NCBI GenBank assembly: GCA_019359545.1 | Contig: JAHHHB010000081.1 | Coordinates: 1-33,093 of the forward strand | Direction: 5' to 3' | DNA length: 33,093 bases | Origin: Desmonostoc geniculatum HA4340-LM1 | GTDB lineage: Bacteria > Cyanobacteriota > Cyanobacteriia > Cyanobacteriales > Nostocaceae | Shown: piece by piece, positions 10,162 to 19,700 of the stretch | Layout: every line of letters begins with the position of its first letter | How positions within the stretch are numbered: the first letter of the stretch is position 1 | Position numbers and translations under genes: made by a program | Notes under the pieces: generated by a model | Told to the model about the DNA's origin: nothing | The model's database searches: none | Seen by the model: only the letters and a program-made list of their open reading frames with translations

Positions 10162-10239
10162 GATTAATTACCTTCTGAATAAACTTTGCTATCCAGGACA
10201 TATCTAAGTACAACATTTCATTAATTCTTAGCGAATTCT

Positions 10240-10299
10240 CTGCGCTCCTACCCTGCGGGAAGGCGTTCGCGTAGCGTCTCGTAGAGAAGCGCCTATGCG
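10240..10299. repeat. GC-rich interspersed palindromic repeat
   Basis: A GC-rich island in AT-rich surroundings. The arms AGGCGTTC and GAAGCGCCT (10261-10294) pair with one bulge around GTAGCGTCTCGTAGAGA. A diverged copy of its core is found at 20361-20394. It matches the style of highly iterated intergenic repeats in Nostoc and related genomes. Confidence 0.7.
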
Positions 10300-10357
10300 T
10301 TTAAATTTCAACCCTTATGCAAAGCTGTACTAAGTAGCTAGGCGTAAATAAATTAAA

Positions 10358-10419
10358 GTTTGTAGTCAGGATTTTAGTCCTGATAATCCTGACTCAGCGA
10401 TGAATCGCTCACTACAAAC
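10358..10419. repeat. Hairpin repeat bounded by GTTTGTAGT/ACTACAAAC
   Basis: Perfect outer arms GTTTGTAGT (10358-10366) and ACTACAAAC (10411-10419) enclose a second perfect pair, AGTCAGGATT (10364-10373) and AATCCTGACT (10385-10394). The pattern resembles an abundant cyanobacterial interspersed hairpin family. In RNA it would form a branched stem that might affect transcript stability or termination. Confidence 0.75.
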
Positions 10420-10432
10420 TAGGATTATATTT

Positions 10433-10647
10433 CAATAGAGTTCAGTTAAGGCTAAGTAGGTGAGCGTCGTCATTTGTCCTTTTTTATTTGTGATTGTAAG
10501 GGTTTTAAGCGGGTTTGCTTTTTCGTAACATAGTTTAGTTTCTTCCCGCCTATCTACTTAGCACTCTTTTTCAAAATCATTTTTTTAACTAACCGCAGAG
10601 GTGCAGAGAACACAGAGAAGAAAAAATTTCTTAACTGAACTCTATTG
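10433..10647. mobile_element. MITE-like element with 18-bp TIRs and 10-bp TSD
   Basis: The terminal inverted repeats are perfect over 18 bases: CAATAGAGTTCAGTTAAG at 10433-10450 and its reverse complement at 10630-10647. Immediately outside lie identical direct repeats GATTATATTT at 10423-10432 and 10648-10657, which is what a target-site duplication looks like. The 215-base body has no ORF and contains a second inverted pair, GCTAAGTAG (10451-10459) and CTACTTAGC (10554-10562), plus a stretch like the common Nostoc CCGCAGAGG...CACAGAG repeat (about 10590-10620). A 10-base duplication suggests mobilisation by an IS4-like transposase in trans, but I cannot name the parent element. Confidence 0.85.
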
Positions 10648-10728
10648 GATTATATTTGATGTTTAATTATGTCTACCTCCTAACAATCTGTTTGTTCTAA
10701 GTGGTTTTTCCAAAAGAGATTTTACAAT

Positions 10729-13700
10729 TTAGTTTTTTTGCAAAATCAAATTTGCTTCTTCTTCTGTTAATTCGTCTAATTCTTCAATGAGAATTTTTTC
10801 GATAACTACAGCTAATTCTGCTACGGTAGGTGCTTCATAGAGAAAACGTAGAGGTACTTCTATCTGAAAATTTTCACGAAGCTGTTTTATCAGTACGCTT
10901 CCTGTTAAAGAATCTCCGCCTAGAGCAAAGAAGTTGTCATGAATACCCACTTCCTCAAATCCCAAAAATTTCTGAAAACTTTCAGCAATCTTTTGCTCTA
11001 GCTCATTACTCGGAGCTATGTAGATATTTTTGAGTTCTGGTCGTTGGCGGATCGGTTTTGATATGTCAGTCTTTTGTAAGGCTTTGAGAGAAAGTTTTTG
11101 CTCAACTTTAGTTAAAAGAGTCGGTAAATCATGGGTTGATACGACTATCTGAGGCACTTTGCTATTTTCTAGAATACGTTTAAACGCTTCAATTCCCTCA
11201 GATACTTTCATGCCATCTCTAATACTTTCTCCTGTAATTTCCTTGTATTTGGCTGTAAAAGAAACTGCTGCACCAATACCACTCCATCCATCCCAGTTAA
11301 TACTTCTGATGAATGTGCTATCTCTTCTAGAGATGTTGTAATGAGCAAAAGCGTCAAGAAAGGCACTTTCAGCAACGTAGTCTACCTGACCTGCTAACGG
11401 CTCATAAGCATATATTGATGAAAATAGGAAAAAGAAATCGAGTTTGATATCTTTGAAAAGATTATTGAGTATTCGTGTTCCCTTGACTTTAGGGCCAACA
11501 TCAGCGCCAAGTGCTTCTTTTGTTCGGCGTTGAATCATGGAGCCTCTGGGGATGAATGCGGCGTGAATTACTCCATGAATTTGACCAAAATGATCATAGG
11601 CTTTAGCGATCGCCTCTGACATCTGTACCTGGTCGGTAACATCAGCATTTAGTACCAATACCTCTGCACCCAAGGCTTCTAGGTTTTGGATTTTCCGAAT
11701 TTTGCGGCTGTTCTCATCTTGCTCATCGTGTGTGGCTAACCACTGTAACCACTCTTGTTTTGCTGGAAAAACTGTACGTCCTGTCAGTATCAGTTTGGCT
11801 TTTGCGGTCTGTGCTAGGTATTCTGCCAGGGTTAGACCAACGCCTCCCAAGCCACCTGTAATTAAATATACACCCCCTTTTCGGAAGCAGGGTTTTTCTT
11901 CAACACTCTGTTCCAACTGCACTGGTTCAAAGGTCTGCACCCAGCGATGAATCCCACGGTAAGCAACAATTTGCTCGGAGGTTTGGGTAGTAAATTCTGT
12001 GAGTAATTGGTTTACTAATTCTGACTCTTCCCAACTGTTTGCTTGGGGAATAACAACATCAATGCTACGACATTTAATATTCGGATACTCCAATGGAATA
12101 ACCTTACAAGGGCCAAGAATTAAGGCTTTTTCTGGACAAAGTTCTTCTGAACCTGTCACTGCTTGCATATTATTTGATACAATCCCAATTTCTAAGGATG
12201 TTGTTAAATTTTGTTCTCCAAGTGCTTGGGCGAGAAACAGCAAACTGTGAAATCCGACGTTTTCAGTTTCGTCAACGGTGGACGGTGTGACACTCCATGA
12301 GTGAAGAATCTTTTTTGGTGTGAAGTCTAACCCACGCAATTCTTTAAACAGCTTGTTGTAGTCATCCTGTTGTTGAGGATTGATTGTATACACGCCTTGG
12401 CTTTGTCTAGAAAATTGCTCGCCAATTTTTACAGTTATAACTTCCTCACCCGCAAGTTGGAGTCGCTTGACTATTTGAGCGCTCAAACCGCACTCATCGA
12501 CAAATACCAAGTAATATCCTGATTGATTTGCCTGAACCTGGGATTTCAGGGGTGGTAACATCGAGCGTTTCCACGATGGAATGTAGAACCAATCAGTAAT
12601 ATCAGGTTTTTTTCCAAATAAGACTTGTGGGTTTTGGTTAATATTTCTGGGTTTAGAGGTGGCTGTAAATGCAGCAGGTTTTGATGGTGTTACTTGTGAA
12701 GAAGCTTGAGCTAGCAAAATATGTTGCCCAAAAGCATCAATTTCCGAGAAAGCTGCTACTTGAGTAAATCCATGCGATCGCAGTGCTTCTTGCCATTGTT
12801 CTTGTGATAAAAATGGATTACCTTGGCTACGTCCTGCATCTTCTACCGGATTCATCAATAAACCATCGGCTACATCAAACAATAATTGCGGTTGGGTAAT
12901 TTCCCAAATGAACAACAAGCCTTCAGGAGCCAACAAAGAGCGAACATTATCTAGAGCTTCGCCAATATTTCGGACTACGTGCAGCACATTAACGGCAATC
13001 ACCACATCAAAGGAGTGTTTTGAATAGCCTTGGTCGTTAAGAGGTCGCTCAATATCTAGAAAACCATATTCAACAAATGGATAATTTGCATACTTTTTCT
13101 CGGCTGTGTTCAGGAACCACCCGCCCACGTCGGTAAAAAAGTACTTGGTTTGCTCCGGTGGTAGCACCGCCAATAAATCCCCTGTAGCAATTCCTTGTCC
13201 GCCGCCAATTTCCAGGATTTTGAGGTTGACATCTGCTGGCAATGTCCTCACCAACTGCTCTAGAGTTGCCTGCATAATAGCTTTGTAGTAACCCACAGAG
13301 GGTAAATTCTGAATCGGAACTTCTTGTTCGTCAGCAAATTTAGCTACATGAAACTCTAAGGCTTCTTTTTCACCAATAAGTACAGTAGTGAGATTTTCGC
13401 CACAGCGTTGGAGAATGTCTACTGGTTCAGGGATATCTGCCCATTTAGCCCTAACTTCTGCTAACAAAGTATTTACAGAGTCAGTTGACAATGGCAGCAA
13501 GTTAGTAAATAACCCTTGTTCATCTTGCTGTAAGTGGCCTTGCTCAACTAAGATTTGCAACCATCGTGACCACAGTTGCCGATAATGAGGAATTATTCGA
13601 CATTTTTCTAACAATTCTTCAAAAGAATACTTCTCGGATGGATTGTTAAACGCACCTAAACTTCTCAAAGTCTGATTGATGTAGGCAGTACACAAATTAT

Positions 13701-16566
13701 CCATCCATAAATTTTGTTCTTGATAGGTTTGCTCGTCAAATTCCGACTTACTCTCATTTGCCTGCTTGTTACCAGCATTCACTAGGGATTGCCAAAGGTG
13801 TGATGCAGTTAGCTTTGGTTGTAAAGATTCGGGTGGATCGATCCAGTAACGTTGGCGTTCAAAGGGATAAGTTGGTAAGGGAAGACGATGACGACGCTCA
13901 TCGGTATAAAATCCCGACCAGTCTACCTGCACACCACAGAGCCACATTTGACCCAATGTGTTGAGCAAGAATGCTAAATCTGACTGTAGTTCATAAGAAT
14001 GGCGCAGAGAGGGTAGTACAACTTTATCTGTAACTTCTTCGCTCTCCAAGGACTGTAAAGTTAGACTGCTTAAAGTTTGTCCTGGCCCAACTTCCAATAA
14101 AATTGGGTGCTGTTCTTGCCACAAGTTATTTACCCCTTCGGCAAAGCGCACAGGCTGACACAAATGCTTTGTCCAGTAATTCGGATCTGTAGCTTGGGCG
14201 GCTGTAATCCAAGTACCTGTAACGTTGGATACATAAGGAATTTGTGGCGGTTGTAGCTTGAGTGTTTCAACTAGTTCGGTGAAGGAAGTAGCGATCGCCT
14301 CCATCATGTAAGAATGGAAAGCATGAGAAGTTTGCAAGCGCCTACAAGCTAAACCTTTTTCAGCTAATTGAGCAGCTAATTCATCTACAGCATCCGTAGC
14401 TCCCGCAACTACGCAAAGTTTTGCACCGTTAATCGCCGATAAAGACAGTTTCTTACCTAACAGAGGAAGCACCTCGGCTTCGGAAAGGGGAACAGCCAGC
14501 ATTGCGCCTTCTGGCAACTGTTGAATCATTTGCGCTCTTTTGGCGACGAGAGTCAAAGTATCTTCTAAAGACAATACCCCGGCTATTGTTGCTGCGACAT
14601 ACTCACCAATGCTGTAACCAATCATGGCGACGGGGCGAATTCCCCACTCCATCCACAACTGGGCTAGGGCGTACTCTATGACAAAGATAGCTGGCTGGGT
14701 GAGATAGGTTTGATTGAGTTTTTGAGTGGCTACATCAAGTTGTTCTGTGTTGCGGCCAAGCATTTTGCGGAAATCGAGACGCGATTGAGCTACTTCTTTG
14801 GTGGAATTGGGCGGTAAGGAATTGTCTTCTGACTGATTTCTGTTGGGATAGAGGACATCTCTGACATCTATACCTAAAAGAGGTTTGAGGAATTCACAGC
14901 AGTAATCAACTTGCTTGCGAAATGTCGCTTCACCTTGATAAAGTTCCCAACCCATATTCAGGTAATGAGTACCTAACCCAGTAAACATGAAAGCGACGGG
15001 TCGTTCTCTCACTTCCTGAATGCTGTGGAAAACTCTTTTAGGGTCTTGCAGTGCGTTGACAGCATCTTCAATATCTTGACAAACAACCATCCGACAGTGG
15101 TCGAAAACCCGACGACCAACTTGGAGCGTATAAGCCACATCAGGCAAGTTAATATGAGGATGCTGCTTGAGGTGTTCAATCAAGTTTGTGGTGGCTGTAT
15201 CTAAAGCTGAACTGGTTTTAGCAGATAACAGTAACAAGTTATATGCCCGCTTGGTTGCAGAAGTTTCAATTGGTGGCGCTTCTTCTAAAATTACGTGGGC
15301 ATTAGTTCCGCCAAAACCGAAGGAACTAACCCCAGCGCGACGGGGGGTACCGTTGGCTTGCCACTGCGAAAGTTGATTATTAACGTAAAACGGACTATTC
15401 TCAAAATCTATCTGGGGGTTAGGAGACTCGAAGTTTAAGCTGGGTGGTAACACCTTGTGGTGGAGTGCTAGGGATGTCTTAATCAAGCTGGCAATCCCCG
15501 CTGCTGCGTCTAAGTGTCCAATATTTGTTTTGACTGAGCCAATTGCACAATAGCCTTTTTTATCAGTCCCGGCTTGGAAAGCCTGTTTGAGCGCTGCGGC
15601 TTCGATGGGATCGCCCATCGGTGTTCCAGTTCCGTGGGTTTCTATGTAGGTAATTGTTTCTGGCTCTACTTCAGCCATAATTTGAGCAGAGCGAATTACT
15701 TTTGCTTGGGCATTTTCACTAGGTGCCGTGTAGCTAACTTTGTGGGCACCATCGTTATTAATAGCTGAACCTTTAATAACTGCATAAATATAATCTCCAT
15801 CGGCGATCGCATCTTCTAGACGCTTCAGGACAACCACACCGACACCATTACCCCCAATTGTGCCATTAGCACGAGCATCAAAGGCGAAGCAATGCCCATC
15901 AGGAGAAACACCTTCTGGACTCAAGGTATTTTCATTTTGGGGAGTTTTGACTGCAACTCCAGCCGCCAATGCAATGTCACATTCGCCACTTAGCAAACCT
16001 TTGTAGGCTAAATGAACTGCAACTAATGAACTTGAACAAGCTGTTCCTACGCTCACACTTGGGCCAGTGAGATTTAATTTGTAAGAAACGCGGGTAGGTG
16101 CATAATCTTTGTCAGATGCTAACAGAGTGGGAAAGTATCCTAAATATTCCTTCAAATTGTTAGGAATAAGATTATAAAGTAGATAAGTACTGCTCCCTAT
16201 TCCTCCGTAAACTCCGATGGGTCTTTCTTCTCTTTCGGAATCATAGCCTGCTTTTTCTAAAGCCTCCCAAGCGCACTCTAACAAGAGGCGATGTTGTGGA
16301 TCTATCATTGCCGCTTCTATGGGACTAAAGCCGAAAAATGAAGCGTCAAACTGTTCAATATCCTTTAAAATGCCACCTGCTTTAATTTCTTGAGTAGAAC
16401 CATTAGACTTGGGATCTAATCCCTGGTTATCTACTTTGGGAAAAACTGAAATAAATTCGGATCCTTTTACCAAATTTTCCCAAAAACTCTCAATATTATT
16501 GCTACCAGGAAAACGCCCAGAAATCCCAATTACTGCTACCTCTAACCCGTTTTGTTCAAAATTCAT
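10729..16566 (-). CDS. Type I polyketide synthase KS-AT-MT-KR-ACP
   Basis: This is one 1945-residue module. The KS (about 8-430) has TACSSSL, ETHGTGT and NIGHLDA, so the full Cys-His-His set is present. The AT (about 520-830) is divergent: GLGTHY replaces GQGSQ, GYSIGEY replaces GHSxG (near 650), and the selectivity stretch reads SHAFHS (near 749), usually malonyl. A class I SAM methyltransferase domain follows (about 1000-1290, ILEIGGGQGIAT near 1116). The KR nucleotide site ITGGLGGVG is near 1564 and its active region FSSIYAYEPLAGQVDYVAES near 1712, with Ser where the catalytic Asn usually stands. The ACP serine is in ALGGDSL near 1885. No DH or ER is seen, so the unit should stay a hydroxyl if KR works. 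It follows a heterocyclising NRPS and precedes the oxygenated-extender genes. The MT could act on carbon or oxygen. Confidence 0.95.
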   Translation of the reverse strand: MNFEQNGLEVAVIGISGRFPGSNNIESFWENLVKGSEFISVFPKVDNQGLDPKSNGSTQEIKAGGILKDIEQFDASFFGFSPIEAAMIDPQHRLLLECAWEALEKAGYDSEREERPIGVYGGIGSSTYLLYNLIPNNLKEYLGYFPTLLASDKDYAPTRVSYKLNLTGPSVSVGTACSSSLVAVHLAYKGLLSGECDIALAAGVAVKTPQNENTLSPEGVSPDGHCFAFDARANGTIGGNGVGVVVLKRLEDAIADGDYIYAVIKGSAINNDGAHKVSYTAPSENAQAKVIRSAQIMAEVEPETITYIETHGTGTPMGDPIEAAALKQAFQAGTDKKGYCAIGSVKTNIGHLDAAAGIASLIKTSLALHHKVLPPSLNFESPNPQIDFENSPFYVNNQLSQWQANGTPRRAGVSSFGFGGTNAHVILEEAPPIETSATKRAYNLLLLSAKTSSALDTATTNLIEHLKQHPHINLPDVAYTLQVGRRVFDHCRMVVCQDIEDAVNALQDPKRVFHSIQEVRERPVAFMFTGLGTHYLNMGWELYQGEATFRKQVDYCCEFLKPLLGIDVRDVLYPNRNQSEDNSLPPNSTKEVAQSRLDFRKMLGRNTEQLDVATQKLNQTYLTQPAIFVIEYALAQLWMEWGIRPVAMIGYSIGEYVAATIAGVLSLEDTLTLVAKRAQMIQQLPEGAMLAVPLSEAEVLPLLGKKLSLSAINGAKLCVVAGATDAVDELAAQLAEKGLACRRLQTSHAFHSYMMEAIATSFTELVETLKLQPPQIPYVSNVTGTWITAAQATDPNYWTKHLCQPVRFAEGVNNLWQEQHPILLEVGPGQTLSSLTLQSLESEEVTDKVVLPSLRHSYELQSDLAFLLNTLGQMWLCGVQVDWSGFYTDERRHRLPLPTYPFERQRYWIDPPESLQPKLTASHLWQSLVNAGNKQANESKSEFDEQTYQEQNLWMDNLCTAYINQTLRSLGAFNNPSEKYSFEELLEKCRIIPHYRQLWSRWLQILVEQGHLQQDEQGLFTNLLPLSTDSVNTLLAEVRAKWADIPEPVDILQRCGENLTTVLIGEKEALEFHVAKFADEQEVPIQNLPSVGYYKAIMQATLEQLVRTLPADVNLKILEIGGGQGIATGDLLAVLPPEQTKYFFTDVGGWFLNTAEKKYANYPFVEYGFLDIERPLNDQGYSKHSFDVVIAVNVLHVVRNIGEALDNVRSLLAPEGLLFIWEITQPQLLFDVADGLLMNPVEDAGRSQGNPFLSQEQWQEALRSHGFTQVAAFSEIDAFGQHILLAQASSQVTPSKPAAFTATSKPRNINQNPQVLFGKKPDITDWFYIPSWKRSMLPPLKSQVQANQSGYYLVFVDECGLSAQIVKRLQLAGEEVITVKIGEQFSRQSQGVYTINPQQQDDYNKLFKELRGLDFTPKKILHSWSVTPSTVDETENVGFHSLLFLAQALGEQNLTTSLEIGIVSNNMQAVTGSEELCPEKALILGPCKVIPLEYPNIKCRSIDVVIPQANSWEESELVNQLLTEFTTQTSEQIVAYRGIHRWVQTFEPVQLEQSVEEKPCFRKGGVYLITGGLGGVGLTLAEYLAQTAKAKLILTGRTVFPAKQEWLQWLATHDEQDENSRKIRKIQNLEALGAEVLVLNADVTDQVQMSEAIAKAYDHFGQIHGVIHAAFIPRGSMIQRRTKEALGADVGPKVKGTRILNNLFKDIKLDFFFLFSSIYAYEPLAGQVDYVAESAFLDAFAHYNISRRDSTFIRSINWDGWSGIGAAVSFTAKYKEITGESIRDGMKVSEGIEAFKRILENSKVPQIVVSTHDLPTLLTKVEQKLSLKALQKTDISKPIRQRPELKNIYIAPSNELEQKIAESFQKFLGFEEVGIHDNFFALGGDSLTGSVLIKQLRENFQIEVPLRFLYEAPTVAELAVVIEKILIEELDELTEEEANLILQKN

Positions 16567-16738
16567 ATTTCTTAGTTGTTGAATAAATGACGTTGTTTCT
16601 ATCGCTCGGTTATAATTTTTTGACTAGAACGGATGACAAATAAAGATATTGTCAACCAAAGGATACACTCAGTCTTAATTTTGGTTAACCAGTGATTTAA
16701 TGATTTATTTGTAGAGAGGAAATTTTTCAAGCACCGAT

Positions 16739-19700
16739 TCAGCGCTTCTTTAGCATTTGCTTGAGGCGATGATTACCCATTTTAATTTTCTGCTCTAACT
16801 CAGATTTTTGCTGTTGCAATGATGAAGTCTGTGTTTCTGAGCTTAAATATTTAGCGAATGACCGAATGGTTGAGTATTTATACAACTCAGTTAATGATAC
16901 ACATTCTAACTCATTGGGTAAAATTTTTCTCAAATTATTAAAAATTTTGATAATTAGTAATGAATTTCCCCCAAGTTCAAAGAAATTATCATTAACTCCT
17001 ACCTTTTGTAATTCCAGTACTTCTTGCCAAACAGTAACGATAGTTTGCTCAATATGATTTGTAGGAGGTACATAAGCAACTGTAAATTCCTCAAGTAAAC
17101 TTTCTGAACTCAGAAGCGCACGGCGGTCCACTTTTCCATTAGCAGAAAGTGGTAAAGCATCAAGAAATATTAAGGCTGATGGCAGCATGTAATCTGGTAG
17201 CTTTTCACTCAGAAAATGGCGCAATTCTTCAATGGTGGGTGCTGGTTTTTGTTCAGGAACTATGTAGGCTACCAAATGCTCTTGACTATTGTGTTTACCT
17301 CTTTTTGTAATCACAGCAGACCTCACACTTGGGTGTTGCTGCAAAGCGGCTTCAATTTCTCCAGCTTCAATACGGTGTCCGCGAATCTTAATTTGAAAGT
17401 CTACTCGTCCTAAAAACTCAATATTGCCATCTGGTAAATAGCGACCTAAGTCACCCGTGCGGTAAATGCGATCGCCTGTGCGAGGATGAGTAAGAAATTT
17501 GGTATCAGTTTTTTCTTGATCTCGCCAGTAACCCTTAGCGATTCCTACCCCAGCACAACAAAGTTCTCCAGGAACCCAAACAGGACAATCTTCTAGTGCT
17601 TCATTCAAAACATAGTATTTTGTATTGGCAATGGGTTGACCATAGGGAATACTTTTCCAAGTTGGGTTAACTGCTACCACTGGATACCAAATATTCCACA
17701 GAGTAGTTTCAGTAGGACCACCAACACTAACTACTTTCACATCATTAACAAGATTGTTAAGCCTGTTTGGTAGGGTGAGTGATATCCAGTCTCCACCAAG
17801 GAACGCCCAACGCCAACTGGGTAGTAGTATTTCAGGGCGATCGCTAGCGGACTCTAACCACATTTCCATCATTGCTGGTACTGAGTTCCAGATGGTGACA
17901 TTCTCCCTGAGCATCAACTCCGACCAGTGAGCAGGGTCGCGTGTAGCAGCAGCATCTGGGATTATTAAGGTTCCCCCAGCTGCTAGGATACCAAAAATGT
18001 CATACACAGACATATCATGGTGTAAGGCAGTTAGAGCTAGCACCCGATCATTTGACCTAATGTCAAAAAACTTGTTTGTGTAGGTAACTGCATTTACAAC
18101 ACCGCGATGAGCAATCATCACTCCTTTGGGTAAACCGGTAGAACCAGAGGTGTAGAGGACATAAGCTAAGTCCTCTGAGTTCTGCAAAGGTTCCAAGGCT
18201 TGATTATTTTCATTGGCAAGTTCTTTTGTATCTATGCAAATCTGCTGTATATTTTCTGGCCATTCTAGTTTTTCATTCAGCCAAGACTGGGTGAGTACTA
18301 TTTGGACTTCACTATTTTTGAATAAATACCATAGACGCTCTTTGGGTAGAGTCGGATCGATAGGTAAATAAGCGGCTCCAGAGTTCAAAATCCCTAGTAC
18401 AGCTACAATTTGCTCCCATCCTTTTTCCATAGCAATCGCTACTAGTTGGTTAGGACAAACTCCTAAATAACGTAGTCGATGACCTACCTGATTAGCTAGT
18501 TTATCTAACTCTTCATAGGTGAGAGTGCGCTGGGATGAAATAACAGCAGTTTCTTCTGGTCTTATTTGTACTTGTTCAGCAAACAAAGTGTGCAACAATT
18601 TATCGGGAATTGTTGCAGTCACAGCATTAACCGCATCCCGGCACCTCAATTGGGCTGGAGGTATCAGTTGTCGGTAAGTATCAAGCCAAGCAGACTCGGA
18701 ATTAGCTAGCTGTTTGAGAAAACTGCCATAAGCTGCAAACATATCTTCGATTAGACCTTCCGGGAAGAGTCCCTCAACTACATCCCAGTTGAATGTCAAT
18801 ATGCCTTTTTCTTCCCACACTTGAATATCCATCCAAGCCTGAGAAGCTTGACTAATACCACAGACTAATTCGCCAAAGTGGCTGAATGTCAAGGTTTCCT
18901 GACCCAATGAACTAAAGCCAAGAGTACTGGTGAAAATAACTGGCATGGCACTGGGAGCAGTACCTTTTTTCCGAGCTAGTTCCCGCACCACGCGCACTCC
19001 ACTAAAGTAACGGTGTTCTAAATCTCGCCATAGTTGCTTTTGTAGGCGACGACAACGGTCAGTAAATGAATCGGAGATGGAATTATCTACTGCTAATAAA
19101 GTTACAGAGGTGAAGTCTCCTAAGATTTCATTTACTTGGGGATGCAGTGGCAAACGATTAAATAAAGCGAGATTAATGGTAAATAATGGAGTTTGACTCC
19201 ATAATGTCAAAATTTCCGCAAAAGCGGCAAGCAAGACCCCAGAAGGTGTCAAACTAACTTGGGATGCTCGCTGTTTCAACTGTTGCCAATCTGTTTGCTC
19301 TAGTCGCCCATCATAACGTTTGCAACGATGCTGTTTGAGTTCTTTAGGATTTTTAGCTAGGGGTAACTTTGGTGGTGGAGGTAAGTCATCTAAACGACTC
19401 AACCAATACTCTTGCGATCGCCGATACAATTCTGTATTTTCTAAGGATTTCTCTGCTATTACATAGTCCCGAAATGAAAGTTCTAGGGGTAGCAATGCAA
19501 CTTCCGGATTTTGGTAAAGTTTAAACCATTCATCAAATAAACGAAACAAACTCCAGGCGTCAAATACTTGCAAATCGTAACTAATATGTAGTCGGATGCG
19601 CTCTTGATTCAACTGTGTCGCCCTAAACTCAAATAGAGGCCATTGGTCAGCTGGCAATACTTGATGAGATAAATGATGACGAACTGCTTCTAGCTGATTT

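Larger units (their letters stand above)
10162..10728. other. Repeat-rich gap inside the biosynthetic operon
   Basis: This 567-base stretch between the KS-AT-MT-KR-ACP synthase and the extender genes has no credible coding sequence. It holds a GC-rich palindromic repeat (10240-10299), a hairpin repeat (10358-10419) and a MITE-like element (10433-10647). All flanking genes point left. The gap could weaken or end transcription from the upstream genes, or host a promoter for the extender genes, but no promoter motif stands out. Confidence 0.8.

Noticed and set aside
16654..16686. Inverted repeat AACCAAA/TTTGGTT between the first NRPS and the PKS as a terminator
   Set aside because: The stem is only 7 base pairs, AT-rich, with a 19-base loop and no T-run on the transcribed side.
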